DNA from: Candidatus Roizmanbacteria bacterium RIFCSPHIGHO2_02_FULL_38_11
GTDB taxonomy: Bacteria > Patescibacteriota > Microgenomatia > UBA1406 > GWC2-37-13
Direction: 5' to 3'
Length of the DNA stretch: 39,912 bases
Assembly (NCBI GenBank): GCA_001788015.1
Contig: MFZO01000002.1
Coordinates: 6,976 to 46,887, forward strand
Both the position numbers and the translations under genes were made by a program. This document shows, piece after piece, positions 18,424 through 27,881 of the stretch. Position 1 is the stretch's first letter. Every line of letters starts with the position of its first letter. Under the pieces are notes generated by a model that was not told the origin of the DNA, made no database searches, and saw nothing but the letters and a program-made list of their open reading frames with translations.

Positions 18424-19274
18424 GTACAATTCAAGATTTCAGCGGTTACGCTCCAACCTGGTGTCCAGGTTGTGGAGACTGGGGTATTGGCATTGCGATA
18501 AAAACAGCATTAGTACAGATGGGTTTAGATCCGTCTTCGGTGATGGTAATTTTTGGCATAGGTTGTTCGGGAAATATGAACGATTTTTTAAACGCCTATG
18601 CTATCCATTCGCTTCATGGAAGAGCTTTGCCCAATGCGATAGGGGCAAAACTCGCCAATCACAAGATGCCGGTTGTAGCAGTCGTCGGTGACGGAGATTG
18701 TTACGGTGAGGGAGGAAACCATTTTATTCATGCCTGCCGCGGAAATCACGATATCACAGTCATTGTCCACGATAATGGAGTCTATGGACTTACCACCGGT
18801 CAAGTCGCTCCAACCTCACAAAAAGGATTCAAATCAAAATCCACGCCGTCAGGAATAATCGAAACTCCAATAAATCCGTTGACACTAGCTTTAACCCAAG
18901 GAGCCACATATGTTGCTCAAACATTTGCGGGCAACGTAAACCATGTGGTCGAAATGATAAAGGAAGGCATAAAACACAAAGGATTTTCCCTGATTAATGT
19001 TCTCCAGCCTTGTGTGACGTTTAATAAAATAAATACCTATAAGTATTATCTGCAGCATTCTTATAAATTGCCAGATGAATACAAAAAAGATAATTTGGAA
19101 GAGGCCATGAGAAAGGGTAATGAGATGACCACGGCTGAAAAATTTCCTCTTGGAATTTTATACCAATCACACCGTCAAGCTTTTAGCGATGAATTGCCAC
19201 AGTTGGCGCAGGCAGCTTTAACTGAAAAACAAAGATTTGTTAACTTTGAAAACTTATATTCCGATTTTCTTTAA
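18420..19274 (+). CDS. korB: 2-oxoacid:ferredoxin oxidoreductase, beta subunit
   Basis: TWCPGCGDWGIGIAIKTAL, IGCSGNMNDF, HGRALPNAIGAKLA, VVGDGDCYGEGGNHFIHACRGNHDITVIVHDNGVYGLTTGQ (TPP motif). ATG 18420 overlaps the upstream TGA. Confidence 0.92.
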   Translation: MSTIQDFSGYAPTWCPGCGDWGIGIAIKTALVQMGLDPSSVMVIFGIGCSGNMNDFLNAYAIHSLHGRALPNAIGAKLANHKMPVVAVVGDGDCYGEGGNHFIHACRGNHDITVIVHDNGVYGLTTGQVAPTSQKGFKSKSTPSGIIETPINPLTLALTQGATYVAQTFAGNVNHVVEMIKEGIKHKGFSLINVLQPCVTFNKINTYKYYLQHSYKLPDEYKKDNLEEAMRKGNEMTTAEKFPLGILYQSHRQAFSDELPQLAQAALTEKQRFVNFENLYSDFL

Positions 19275-19332
19275 ACATTTTTGATCAATTATAACTATTT
19301 GGTTTATAGAGGCAGTCTAAAATTAATACCGG

Positions 19333-19366
19333 TTGACAATTAGCAATTAGTTTGTTAGACTGCTAA
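19333..19366 (+). promoter_or_regulatory. lon promoter (TTGACA 19333-19338, TAGACT 19356-19361, 17-bp spacer) overlapping a CIRCE-like operator (19340-19366)
   Basis: TTAGCAATT-N9-GACTGCTAA compared with the HrcA/CIRCE consensus TTAGCACTC-N9-GAGTGCTAA: 15 of 18 arm positions match with the exact N9 spacing. Confidence 0.7.
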
Positions 19367-19371
19367 TTACA

Positions 19372-21816
19372 ATGACAATATTATCCAGCCAGTCAGAACA
19401 GTCAGTTTATCCTATTGTAGCAGTGAGAGACGCTATAGTTTTTCCGGGTACGGAAAACGTTCTTGTTTTTGGAAGGCCTAAAAGTCTGACGGGAATAGAA
19501 GAGGGGATTAAAAGAGGAAACAGAGTCGTTCTAGTCATGCAAAAGAGTTCTTCGATAGACGATCCTAAAAAGGAGGATCTTTATAATACTGCCGTTCTTG
19601 CAATAATTGAAAAAACTGTTCCGGGAGAAAAAGGAGAGATGAATGTTTTAGTGAAAGGGCAAGAAAAAGTAAAGATTATCCAATATACAAAAGAGATTCC
19701 TTATTTGGAAGCAAGAGTTTCAAAGCTTGAAGATAAAGTCACCACCGACGAAGAGGCGCAAGCGATGGCAAAATATCTTGTCTCACAAGTAAAAAGGGCA
19801 ATCAATCTTGGAAAGACTGTCGATTTAGTCTTCCTTATGAATATCCTTAATATCAAGGATCCTCAAGATTTTTCTTACCAGATAGCCGTAGTTTTAGATA
19901 TTAAAACCGAAGAGCGGCAAAAACTTCTTGAGGAAACTGATCTTAAGCTACGGTTAAGGCAGGAAGTTGACTACATCAATCGTGAAATTAAAATACTGGA
20001 AATCGAAAAAAACATTTCTTCTAAAACCCAGCAAAAATTTGAACAGGGAATGAGAGAGAGTTTCCTCAGAGAGAAAATGAAAACCATCGAAGAAGAGTTG
20101 GGGGGCAAGGGCGAAGATAGGGACATCATGGAATACAGGGAAAAAATAAGGAAAGCAAAGATGCCAAAAAATGTTGAAGAAAAAACACTCAAGGAATTAA
20201 AACGGTTATCACAGATGTCTCAATTTAATCCGGAGGCATCCTATATTCGAACGTATCTGGACTGGTTGGTAGAGTTGCCTTGGTCTGTAGAGTCGGCCAA
20301 CAACGTCGATATCAAGCTTGCAGAGAAAATTTTGAATGAGGATCATTATGGACTGAAAAAAATAAAAGAGAGGATTCTAGAATATTTGGCCGTTATGGAA
20401 CTTAGCAAAAGGAAAGAAGTTAAGCAGCAGTCTCAAAAGAAAGAGCATCAGCCCACAATTCTTTGTTTTGTCGGTCCTCCGGGTGTGGGAAAGACGTCGC
20501 TTGGTAGGTCGATAGCGCGAGCGCTCAGTAGGAAATTTATAAAGATTTCCCTTGGTGGAATTCGTGACGAAGCGGAAATTCGGGGTCATAGAAGAACCTA
20601 TGTTGGTTCAATGCCTGGTAGAATGATCCAAGGGATAAAACAATCCGGAACAAAAAATCCTGTATTTATGCTTGATGAGATAGATAAAGTTGGAAGAGAC
20701 TATCGTGGAGATCCGTCAGCGGCATTGCTTGAGGCACTAGATCCAGAACAAAATCATTCTTTTTCGGACCATTACCTTGAAGTTTCATTTGATCTTTCAG
20801 ACGTTTTCTTTATAACAACAGCCAATATTCTTGATACTATACCGGACGCTCTTCTTGACAGACTTGAGGTTATCCATTTCCCGGGGTATACAGAGGATGA
20901 AAAATTTAGCATAGCCAAAGGCCATCTTATTAAAAAACAGCTTGACGCACATAGTTTATCTCAAGAGGAAACTAAAATTACCGATAATGCCCTACGGAAT
21001 ATCATTCGTCGCTATACCCGAGAAGCGGGGGTTAGAGAACTTGAGAGGCAAATAGCTGCAATCTTTCGCAAGGTTGGCCGGGAAATAGTTGAAAAAAAGG
21101 TTGAGACAAAAACTGTGGGAATCACCGATGTCTCGAAGTATCTCGGACCGTATAAATATTCTTCTCAGATGATTGAGGAAAAGGATACCGTAGGAATCTC
21201 AACGGGTTTAGCCTGGACGCAGGCCGGAGGAGACGTTCTTTTTATCGAAGTCGCAGTGATGCCTGGAAAAGGAGGGCTGACCTTGACGGGACACTTGGGA
21301 GAAGTGATGAAGGAATCTTGTCAGGCCGCTCTTTCATACATCAGAGCCCGCTGGGATCTTTTTGGCTTGACAAAGGAATTTTTCCAGAAGATCGATATTC
21401 ACGTTCATGTACCGGAAGGAGCCGTACCAAAAGACGGACCTTCTGCCGGGACAGCTATTACCACCGCCATGGTTTCGGCTCTGGCTAGGATTCCGGTTAG
21501 AAGGAATGTCGGTATGACCGGAGAAATAACATTGCGAGGTAGAGTTCTTGAGATAGGCGGAGTAAAAGAAAAAGTTATTGCAGCCCATAGGGCGAACATA
21601 AAAACCGTTATTATGCCGAAAGACAATAAAAAAGATTTGGTTGATATACCTTCCTACGTTCTTAAAGATTTAGATTTTGAATTTGTAAACCATATGGATG
21701 AAGTGTTGAAAGTAGCGTTAGCCTATCCTAAGAATCATCAAGGATTTCCAATTATCCCAAAAAAATCCTTTGCCCAACTTCATAAACATTCGCACGATGA
21801 GGAAAAGTTAAATTAA
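19372..21816 (+). CDS. lon: ATP-dependent protease Lon
   Basis: N-terminal substrate-binding domain, [41 protein letters not shown], catalytic [14 protein letters not shown]. Confidence 0.97.
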   Translation: MTILSSQSEQSVYPIVAVRDAIVFPGTENVLVFGRPKSLTGIEEGIKRGNRVVLVMQKSSSIDDPKKEDLYNTAVLAIIEKTVPGEKGEMNVLVKGQEKVKIIQYTKEIPYLEARVSKLEDKVTTDEEAQAMAKYLVSQVKRAINLGKTVDLVFLMNILNIKDPQDFSYQIAVVLDIKTEERQKLLEETDLKLRLRQEVDYINREIKILEIEKNISSKTQQKFEQGMRESFLREKMKTIEEELGGKGEDRDIMEYREKIRKAKMPKNVEEKTLKELKRLSQMSQFNPEASYIRTYLDWLVELPWSVESANNVDIKLAEKILNEDHYGLKKIKERILEYLAVMELSKRKEVKQQSQKKEHQPTILCFVGPPGVGKTSLGRSIARALSRKFIKISLGGIRDEAEIRGHRRTYVGSMPGRMIQGIKQSGTKNPVFMLDEIDKVGRDYRGDPSAALLEALDPEQNHSFSDHYLEVSFDLSDVFFITTANILDTIPDALLDRLEVIHFPGYTEDEKFSIAKGHLIKKQLDAHSLSQEETKITDNALRNIIRRYTREAGVRELERQIAAIFRKVGREIVEKKVETKTVGITDVSKYLGPYKYSSQMIEEKDTVGISTGLAWTQAGGDVLFIEVAVMPGKGGLTLTGHLGEVMKESCQAALSYIRARWDLFGLTKEFFQKIDIHVHVPEGAVPKDGPSAGTAITTAMVSALARIPVRRNVGMTGEITLRGRVLEIGGVKEKVIAAHRANIKTVIMPKDNKKDLVDIPSYVLKDLDFEFVNHMDEVLKVALAYPKNHQGFPIIPKKSFAQLHKHSHDEEKLN

Positions 21817-22872
21817 ACGTTTTAAATAAAGAAAACCGTCCCTTATTTTTTTTAGCAAATTGTAGATTTTGTAATCAACAGGTTTGATAACTAAGTCAAA
21901 ACTTCCGACAAGCTCCATAAATCTTCCTCCATAACCTTCTTTAAATCGCGTAAAGCCCGCCCAAAGGTTATGAGGATCGTAATTAGGAGGCAATGATCCC
22001 CACATGTCAAGTTTTTTGGCTCCTAGTTTTTTACCTAGAAGTATTGCTTCCCACATTAGTAAGTTTGATGCCATCAAATTTCGCAGTTTGTCGGAGGTTC
22101 CTCCATAGACATAATAAATCGTATCTTTGAAATAGAATAGTTGATATGCCGCTAAGGGCATATCTTGATAAAAAGCAATAATGATGTGTGAGATGTTATT
22201 TTTCAGATTTTCCCAGACTATTTTGTGATATTGATAGTTGTGGCCAAAATACTTTTGCCTTTTGCAGGTTTCAAAGTAAAGCTTTGCAAAAATATTAAAT
22301 CCTTGAGAATCTGACATTTCTTTAACAGTCACTCCTTTTTTTTGAGCCAAGCGAATATTATAACGGGTCTTCTGGTGCATATTTTTTAAAATATCATCTT
22401 CAGATTTAGTAAGATCAATGAGTTGAGTCCACGCCGGGAATAATGGATGAGGTGATTGAACAATTTTTAGATTCCTGTTTTTGTCATGCTGAGCTTGGTT
22501 CAGCATCTGTTTTTTTAAATCCAGATCCTGAAATGAATTCAGGATGACATTATCACCCTTTTGAACGTAGGGCTCAATTTTTATAAAAATAACATTATTT
22601 TTTTTACCGTAATCATAAAGATACTCAAGAAAAGCTTTAGATGGAAATTTGGAGCGCGGTAGATAGCCAATTTTAAATAGGGTATAGGGTATAGGGTGTA
22701 GGGTTAACTGAAACACATTTGCAATTTGTTTATTTGTATATTCTGCAACTCTTAGCAGTTCAATTCCCATTTTTTTCCTTGCCTGACCCCACTCCCACGA
22801 TTGCAAAGGATGAATTGCTACGTTATTATAGTAATTTTTGCCGAAAGACTCATCAATTATTTTGATTTTCAT
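21808..22872 (-). CDS. FemABX/peptidoglycan bridge-type aminoacyltransferase (GNAT fold)
   Basis: [70 protein letters not shown]. Preferred start MKIKII at 22872, overlapping the upstream GT stop. Confidence 0.85.
   Translation of the reverse strand: MKIKIIDESFGKNYYNNVAIHPLQSWEWGQARKKMGIELLRVAEYTNKQIANVFQLTLHPIPYTLFKIGYLPRSKFPSKAFLEYLYDYGKKNNVIFIKIEPYVQKGDNVILNSFQDLDLKKQMLNQAQHDKNRNLKIVQSPHPLFPAWTQLIDLTKSEDDILKNMHQKTRYNIRLAQKKGVTVKEMSDSQGFNIFAKLYFETCKRQKYFGHNYQYHKIVWENLKNNISHIIIAFYQDMPLAAYQLFYFKDTIYYVYGGTSDKLRNLMASNLLMWEAILLGKKLGAKKLDMWGSLPPNYDPHNLWAGFTRFKEGYGGRFMELVGSFDLVIKPVDYKIYNLLKKIRDGFLYLKRLI
22483..22548 (-). repeat. Palindromic repeat inserted in frame in femX-like gene (family also at 4203-4270 and 39109-39174)
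   Basis: gtcatgctgagcttggttcagcatc...gatcctgaaatgaattcaggatgac; 66 nt = 22 codons; encodes [22 protein letters not shown]. Confidence 0.85.
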
Positions 22873-23996
22873 GCCGAAGTGAGAATTTTTAAGGTGTCTT
22901 CGGCGCATTTTTTCCAAGAAAATAATTTTATCCGTTCTCTTCCTTTTTTTATTAGCTTACTTCTTAGTTTGCGATTTTCAGTTAATTTTTTCAGTTTTTT
23001 GGCGAGTTCTTGAGGACTTCTTGGATCAAAATATAAACAGGCGTCACCGCCAACTTCAGGTAAGCTGGAGGTAAACTAGGATATCACAGGAGAGCCAAAA
23101 CTCATTGCTTCAAGAAGTGGTATGCCAAATCCCTCGTAGAGTGATGGCAAAACAAAACAAAAAGCATTTTGATATAAAGAAGAAAGTTCGGCGTCTGTAA
23201 CGTAGCCTTTAACGACGACATATTTTTTCAAATTTAAGTCCTCAACTTTCTTGAAAATATGATCATAAAGCCAGCCTTTTTTACCTACCAAAACGAGGTT
23301 GAATTCGGGATGATTCTTTTTAAATAAATAGAAAGCATCTATTAAAGTTATTATGTTTTTCCTAGGTTGAAGAGTTCCTACATAGAGAATATATTTGCCT
23401 TTATCTAATTTAACCTCCGAGGTTTTCCCGTCGCTTCGCTCCTCCTCAACCTCGGAGGTTCTGTCGCTTACTTTTTCGTAACCGTTGTATATGACTTTTA
23501 TTTTTTCTTCCGGAATTTTATAAAACCTAACAATGTCCTTTTTGGTAGTATTTGAAACCGCGATTATTTTTTTAGACTTTTCGACAGAGTATTTAGTCCA
23601 GTTTTTAAGTTGATAAAGGTCCTTTTTTAAAAATTCGTCGGGATAGTAAAAATAAGAAAGATCGTGAATCGTGACAACGGTCGGTATAGGACAAAATCTG
23701 GGTATGTAGTGGGCCGGAGAGAAAAAGACTTGAATTTTTTGCCCAAGCGCCTTTCTTTTATACAATTCAAGCGGTAAGAATGTCTGCGACCAAAGTAAAT
23801 TTCCTCGGATTACCGCATATTTATAAAATTCATTTTCTGGTGGAAGGTCAATATTGGGTTTATTTTTAAGAAAAACAACAAATTGTTGATTTATAGTTGC
23901 TTTTTTTTGAAAATATTCGAGCAATTTCAGAGTGTAGATAGATACTCCTACTTTTTCAGAAACGTTTGCTTCGTTACCGTCAATTCCTATGATCAT
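22869..23996 (-). pseudogene. Glycosyltransferase family 4 interrupted by one in-frame TAG codon (23076-23078)
   Basis: 306-aa ORF ends ...GIPLLEAMSFGSPVIS*; the same frame continues [68 protein letters not shown] to 22869, completing a normal GT4 C-terminus. Confidence 0.85.
23412..23460 (-). repeat. Inverted repeat AACCTCCGAGGTT...AACCTCGGAGGTT in frame in a GT4 gene
   Basis: Two 13-nt near-palindromes flanking a CGTCGCTTCGCTCC core; encodes TSEVEEERSDGKTSEV. Confidence 0.75.
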
Positions 23997-24026
23997 AAGA
24001 GAATGTTATTTATTGTTTAACTCGTT

Positions 24027-24050
24027 AACCCGTTAACGCGTTAACGGGTT
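24027..24050. repeat. Perfect 24-bp palindrome AACCCGTTAACGCGTTAACGGGTT at the 3' end of a GT gene
   Basis: AACCCGTTAACG is followed directly by its own reverse complement. Confidence 0.8.
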
Positions 24051-25178
24051 TTTTAAAACAGAAATGAATTTGTCATAATAGTTCAACCACGTAAACATTT
24101 TACTTCTTTCCACTGCTTTTTTGCTAAGCTCGATTCTCAAGCTATCATCATGTATCAATGTATCGATACATTGATACATTTCGTTCACACTAAGTGGATT
24201 AAAAAGTAGGGCACTGTCGTCAACGACTTCTTTTAACGAAGAAGTATTGGACGTGGCAATCGGTGCTCCCAACCTCATAGCTTCCACAACTGGATATCCG
24301 AAACCTTCCCAAATAGAAGGAAAAACAAAAATTAAACAAGCTGAATAGAGTGCGAATAAATCAATATCGGGAATAAGTCCTAAAAAGTGAATATTATTTA
24401 ATATATCGTTATATCGACCTACCCGTCCGGCAGGCGGGTATAACGATATATCCCAACCCTTAGGTCCAACAATTACTAAATCTATACTCTTCTTATTATT
24501 TTTTTTAAAAGCTTCTACTAATCTTGGGATATTTTTTCTTGGTTCGATTTTTCCTACTGTTAGGATGAATGGTTTTTTTAGATTATATTTTTTTAACGCT
24601 AAGTTGACTTGTTCTTTTGAGGGCTTTTTTACTTCCACGCCTGGATAGTTGACGTGGATTTTTTTGGAATCTATTTGAAGTAAATCAATGAGATCTTGTT
24701 TTGTTGCATTTGAATCGGCAAAAATGATCTTAGACTCATGTTTTACTAAAGACAATCTTTTTTTTTGGGTAGTTAAAATTTTAGAATCAACTGTTTCCGG
24801 GTAACGAAGATAAACAAGATCGTGAACGATAGTTGCTTTATTCACCGGCAATGGCGGCTCGGTCCAGTCAGAAGTGATAAACCAGTCGAAAGATGTCAGA
24901 TGTAAGATGTTAGATGTAAGATGTTTCGAGATAAAATGCAAATCGTTCCAGAAAAAGGAGAGAAGTGTTGGTGGAATTTTCCATTTTATTAAACTATGAC
25001 CTTTTTCGCTGATTTTTTTTCCGAGCTCTGGATCAATATTTCTGCGTAGAGAGGAGAAGAAAAATATCCATTTATTTTTTTTATCAAAATTCAAAATTGC
25101 ATCAGTTAAACCCTGAGTGAAACGAGCTACGCCGGTTCCTTTGTAAACGATCTGTGATATGTCAATTCCTAATTTCAT
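24033..25178 (-). CDS. Glycosyltransferase family 4
   Basis: MKLGIDISQIVYKGTGVARFTQGL, TVGKIEPRKNIPRLVEAF, GFGYPVVEAMRLGAPIATSNTSSLKEV. Start MKLGID at 25178 preferred over 25202. Confidence 0.9.
   Translation of the reverse strand: MKLGIDISQIVYKGTGVARFTQGLTDAILNFDKKNKWIFFFSSLRRNIDPELGKKISEKGHSLIKWKIPPTLLSFFWNDLHFISKHLTSNILHLTSFDWFITSDWTEPPLPVNKATIVHDLVYLRYPETVDSKILTTQKKRLSLVKHESKIIFADSNATKQDLIDLLQIDSKKIHVNYPGVEVKKPSKEQVNLALKKYNLKKPFILTVGKIEPRKNIPRLVEAFKKNNKKSIDLVIVGPKGWDISLYPPAGRVGRYNDILNNIHFLGLIPDIDLFALYSACLIFVFPSIWEGFGYPVVEAMRLGAPIATSNTSSLKEVVDDSALLFNPLSVNEMYQCIDTLIHDDSLRIELSKKAVERSKMFTWLNYYDKFISVLKNPLTR
24150..24179. repeat. Perfect 30-bp palindrome ATGTATCAATGTATCGATACATTGATACAT inside a GT4 CDS
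   Basis: ATGTATCAATGTATC is directly followed by its exact reverse complement. Confidence 0.85.
24401..24451 (-). repeat. 51-nt nested palindrome (ATATATCGTTATA...ACCCGTCCGGCAGGCGGGT...TATAACGATATAT) in frame in a GT4 gene
   Basis: 13-nt outer arms are exact reverse complements; the inner ACCCG..CGGGT core belongs to the ACCCGCCTGCC family. Confidence 0.82.
24891..24925 (-). repeat. Direct-repeat insertion (AGATGTCAGATGTAAGATGTTAGATGTAAGATGT) in a GT4 CDS
   Basis: Repeated (A)GATGT(A/T)A units encoding KHLTSNILHLTS. Confidence 0.7.
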
Positions 25179-26373
25179 GTTTTTTGATTCCTTCATAGAC
25201 AACTTCCAACTTTTGTGAGATTTTTTTCCAGTTATAGATTTCGTTCACCAACTTATAGGCGTTGGTTCTTAATTTTTCGTAAAGTTGTTTGTCCGAAATC
25301 AGAATTTGAACTTTGTTTAGAAAATCGTCGAGCGTGTCGGCGATTAAAACATTATAACCATCCTTAACCAGGAGACCAGTAACCCCGGTTTTGGTAGAAA
25401 TGACGGGAAGACCTGTTGCCATCGCTGCTAATATTTTGAGTCGAGTCCCGCCCGGACCAAATATTGGAGCAATAAAAATAGTTGATCTTTCATAAATTTT
25501 TTTAACTAGACCTACGTTATCCGTGTCGATATTCACAATTTCCACGTTTCTGCTTGGCAGCAGGTTTAATTTATCTTTAGCCCGTTGCCCAGCAATGATT
25601 ACCTTGATATTGTGGATTGCTTTTATTAGTTTTGGAAAAATGAGTTGATATAAATAATAAGCTGCTTCTGTATTTTGCAACCAGGCAAAATTGCCAACAA
25701 ATAAAGCGGTAGGAAAACTTAAGTCCTTTTTTGTAAGTTTGTAAGCTATGAGTTCATCACCGGCGCCATTGGGAATAACAACAGGATGTATCTGCGGTTC
25801 AATCTTGTTTATGAGCTTCCTATCTGTTTCAGAGACAGTTCCAACAAGGAAGGCCCTTTTCCAGTAATAGTGTTCCCAATGTTTTAACTTTAGGATATCG
25901 AAATAAAAAAAATATCTGAGAAAGATTGGCAGCGATTTAACAAAATGTTGATAGACTTCGTATTCAATTGTCTGTTCTAGAAGGAAAACAGGTATATTGG
26001 TTTTTGGAATGTGAGGCATTATATAAAAAGTTTCGGCGTGAATAACGTCAAAGTAGTCATTTCTCAAGAGGTATTCCACGGTTTTTTTGGCTTCCGAGGA
26101 AAAATTTCTGACGATTAAAAAGGGGAGCGGCGAAAAAATAGATTTTAAAATATTTCCTATCTGCCACGGTTTTTCAGCTCGCTTACATAGATATATTTTT
26201 TTGCAGTAGGACTCTAGACGTTTTGCATAGGGTCTTTCTTGCTCGTTCTTGTAAAGGGCAATGAGAGTAATTTCATTATGTTTGCTTAGGTACTTAAGTA
26301 AATTGAGAGTCCTAATTTGTCCACCTGAAGCTGGGGGATAGGGAAGATAAGGAGTTAACATCAGTATCTTCAT
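25162..26373 (-). CDS. Glycosyltransferase (group 1)
   Basis: MKILMLTPYLPYPPASGGQIRTLNLLKYLSK, FVGNFAWLQNTEA, APIFGPGGTRLKILAAMATGLPVISTKTGVTGL. Confidence 0.9.
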   Translation of the reverse strand: MKILMLTPYLPYPPASGGQIRTLNLLKYLSKHNEITLIALYKNEQERPYAKRLESYCKKIYLCKRAEKPWQIGNILKSIFSPLPFLIVRNFSSEAKKTVEYLLRNDYFDVIHAETFYIMPHIPKTNIPVFLLEQTIEYEVYQHFVKSLPIFLRYFFYFDILKLKHWEHYYWKRAFLVGTVSETDRKLINKIEPQIHPVVIPNGAGDELIAYKLTKKDLSFPTALFVGNFAWLQNTEAAYYLYQLIFPKLIKAIHNIKVIIAGQRAKDKLNLLPSRNVEIVNIDTDNVGLVKKIYERSTIFIAPIFGPGGTRLKILAAMATGLPVISTKTGVTGLLVKDGYNVLIADTLDDFLNKVQILISDKQLYEKLRTNAYKLVNEIYNWKKISQKLEVVYEGIKKHEIRN

Positions 26374-27824
26374 AGTTTGAACATCAAGAATTTATCGTTC
26401 TCAAAGACTGTGCTGAAATCTTTCTTAAGTTCTTCTGCGTAGTCTTTATTAAAAATTATCATGTAGTTATAACCAAGTTTTTGAAGGGTGGGAGGATCTT
26501 TATAAAGGGAAGGCGCCCCTTTTCTATCGGAGAGATAAAGCAGTGTTGAATCTCCGGTGGTATCGGTTACTATTTTATCGTCATTTCGCGATAGAGTTTT
26601 AATTATTTTTGCTATTTGAGCGAGGTCTTGCGGATAGTTATAATAGTCCCTTACCCGGTAAAAAGAAAAATAAAATGAGAAAATAAAAATAAGAGCGATA
26701 ATTAAGTATAAGATAAGTGGGGGCAACAAATCTTTTTTTATAGTAAGAAGAAACTGTATTCCTAATCCAGTAAAGATTGCAAGCGTTGGAAGAATGAGTA
26801 TTTGATAGTATTCGTGTTGAACATTTCCTCCCTGGAATGTAAATAGGTAAAGCAGGTTCGCTAAAAGAAAAGTATGAAAGAAAATTTTTTTATTCTTTCT
26901 TAGCAGACCTAATAGAAAAAAAATTGTTAGATATCCGCCAAAAATTATATTGTTAATTCTTTCAAAAAATATCCAGCGAAAGAAAGCCGGACGGAAAAAA
27001 ATACTTTTTAACCCTTCATATGTATTGACACTTGTGATAAGCCAATCGCTCACCGGAACCCCTTCGGGAAAATTTCTAATGTACAATCTCCATAAAACAA
27101 ATGGCAGAAAAGCAGCAGCGAAGTAAATATAAAAATTAATTTTTTTAAAAAAATTAAAATTGTATTTCTGAAAAAGCAAATAAAAAAGTACGACAGAATA
27201 AAAAATCACGGTGGGTTTGATGAGAATAGCAAAGGTAAAAGAAACAAATGAAATTATAAAAAAGACAGTTTCTTTAGTCGGGGCAATTTTTTTTTCGTTA
27301 GAAAGATATAGGAATAAAATAGATGTTAAAGTAAAAGCCAACGCAGTGGTTTCGGGAAGCACAACTCTTGAAAAGAAGACAAAGAAAGGGAAAATGGCAT
27401 ATGTTAAACTGGCTATGACCGCCGGCAACCTCCCGTTTTCTTTAAATACAAGGTAGTAAATAATTCCGATTATGATGAGTGAAGATAAAACTGTTGTCAG
27501 TCTTCCATGAACTTCGACTGGCATAAAAGGAAAGAGTTTATATGTGGTAGAAAAAATCCCGTTATAGAGAGGAAATTCTACCATTCGATAGCCTTGGGGG
27601 TTTTCTTTTCCTGACTCGCGTCCCGAAAGGTCGTCGTAACGAGGATGGAGTAAGTCTATGCCATTGCGAACAAAATTTCTTGCAACGGCAGCCGTATCGG
27701 CTTGGCGCCAGGAATGGAGATCGGCCAGCGGTGTGTTGATCCTGTAAAGTCGAAAAACAAGCGTTAGTAAAAGTATAAAAGAGAGGAGGAGAACATCGTA
27801 AAGTTGAAAGTTTTGTTTTTTCAT
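26370..27824 (-). CDS. GT39/ArnT-like dolichyl-phosphate-mannose mannosyltransferase family membrane protein
   Basis: N-terminal RLYRINTPLADLHSWRQADTAAVARNF, multiple TM helices. Confidence 0.8.
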   Translation of the reverse strand: MKKQNFQLYDVLLLSFILLLTLVFRLYRINTPLADLHSWRQADTAAVARNFVRNGIDLLHPRYDDLSGRESGKENPQGYRMVEFPLYNGIFSTTYKLFPFMPVEVHGRLTTVLSSLIIIGIIYYLVFKENGRLPAVIASLTYAIFPFFVFFSRVVLPETTALAFTLTSILFLYLSNEKKIAPTKETVFFIISFVSFTFAILIKPTVIFYSVVLFYLLFQKYNFNFFKKINFYIYFAAAFLPFVLWRLYIRNFPEGVPVSDWLITSVNTYEGLKSIFFRPAFFRWIFFERINNIIFGGYLTIFFLLGLLRKNKKIFFHTFLLANLLYLFTFQGGNVQHEYYQILILPTLAIFTGLGIQFLLTIKKDLLPPLILYLIIALIFIFSFYFSFYRVRDYYNYPQDLAQIAKIIKTLSRNDDKIVTDTTGDSTLLYLSDRKGAPSLYKDPPTLQKLGYNYMIIFNKDYAEELKKDFSTVFENDKFLMFKL

Positions 27825-27834
27825 TTTGATAAGT

Positions 27835-27881
27835 CACACCCTCAGGGTGTGCTTTGTATCATTTCACACCCTGAGGGTGTG
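27835..27881. repeat. Tandem pair of short palindromes CACACCCTCAGGGTGTG / CACACCCTGAGGGTGTG
   Basis: Two 17-nt units separated by 13 nt, in the gap between two genes; the second encodes the C-terminal THPQGVK of the O-antigen ligase-like ORF. Confidence 0.75.

Noticed and set aside
27835-27881. Tandem CACACCCTNAGGGTGTG palindromes as intrinsic terminator
   Set aside because: No U-run follows on either strand and the second copy is part of the coding frame; treated as repeats.
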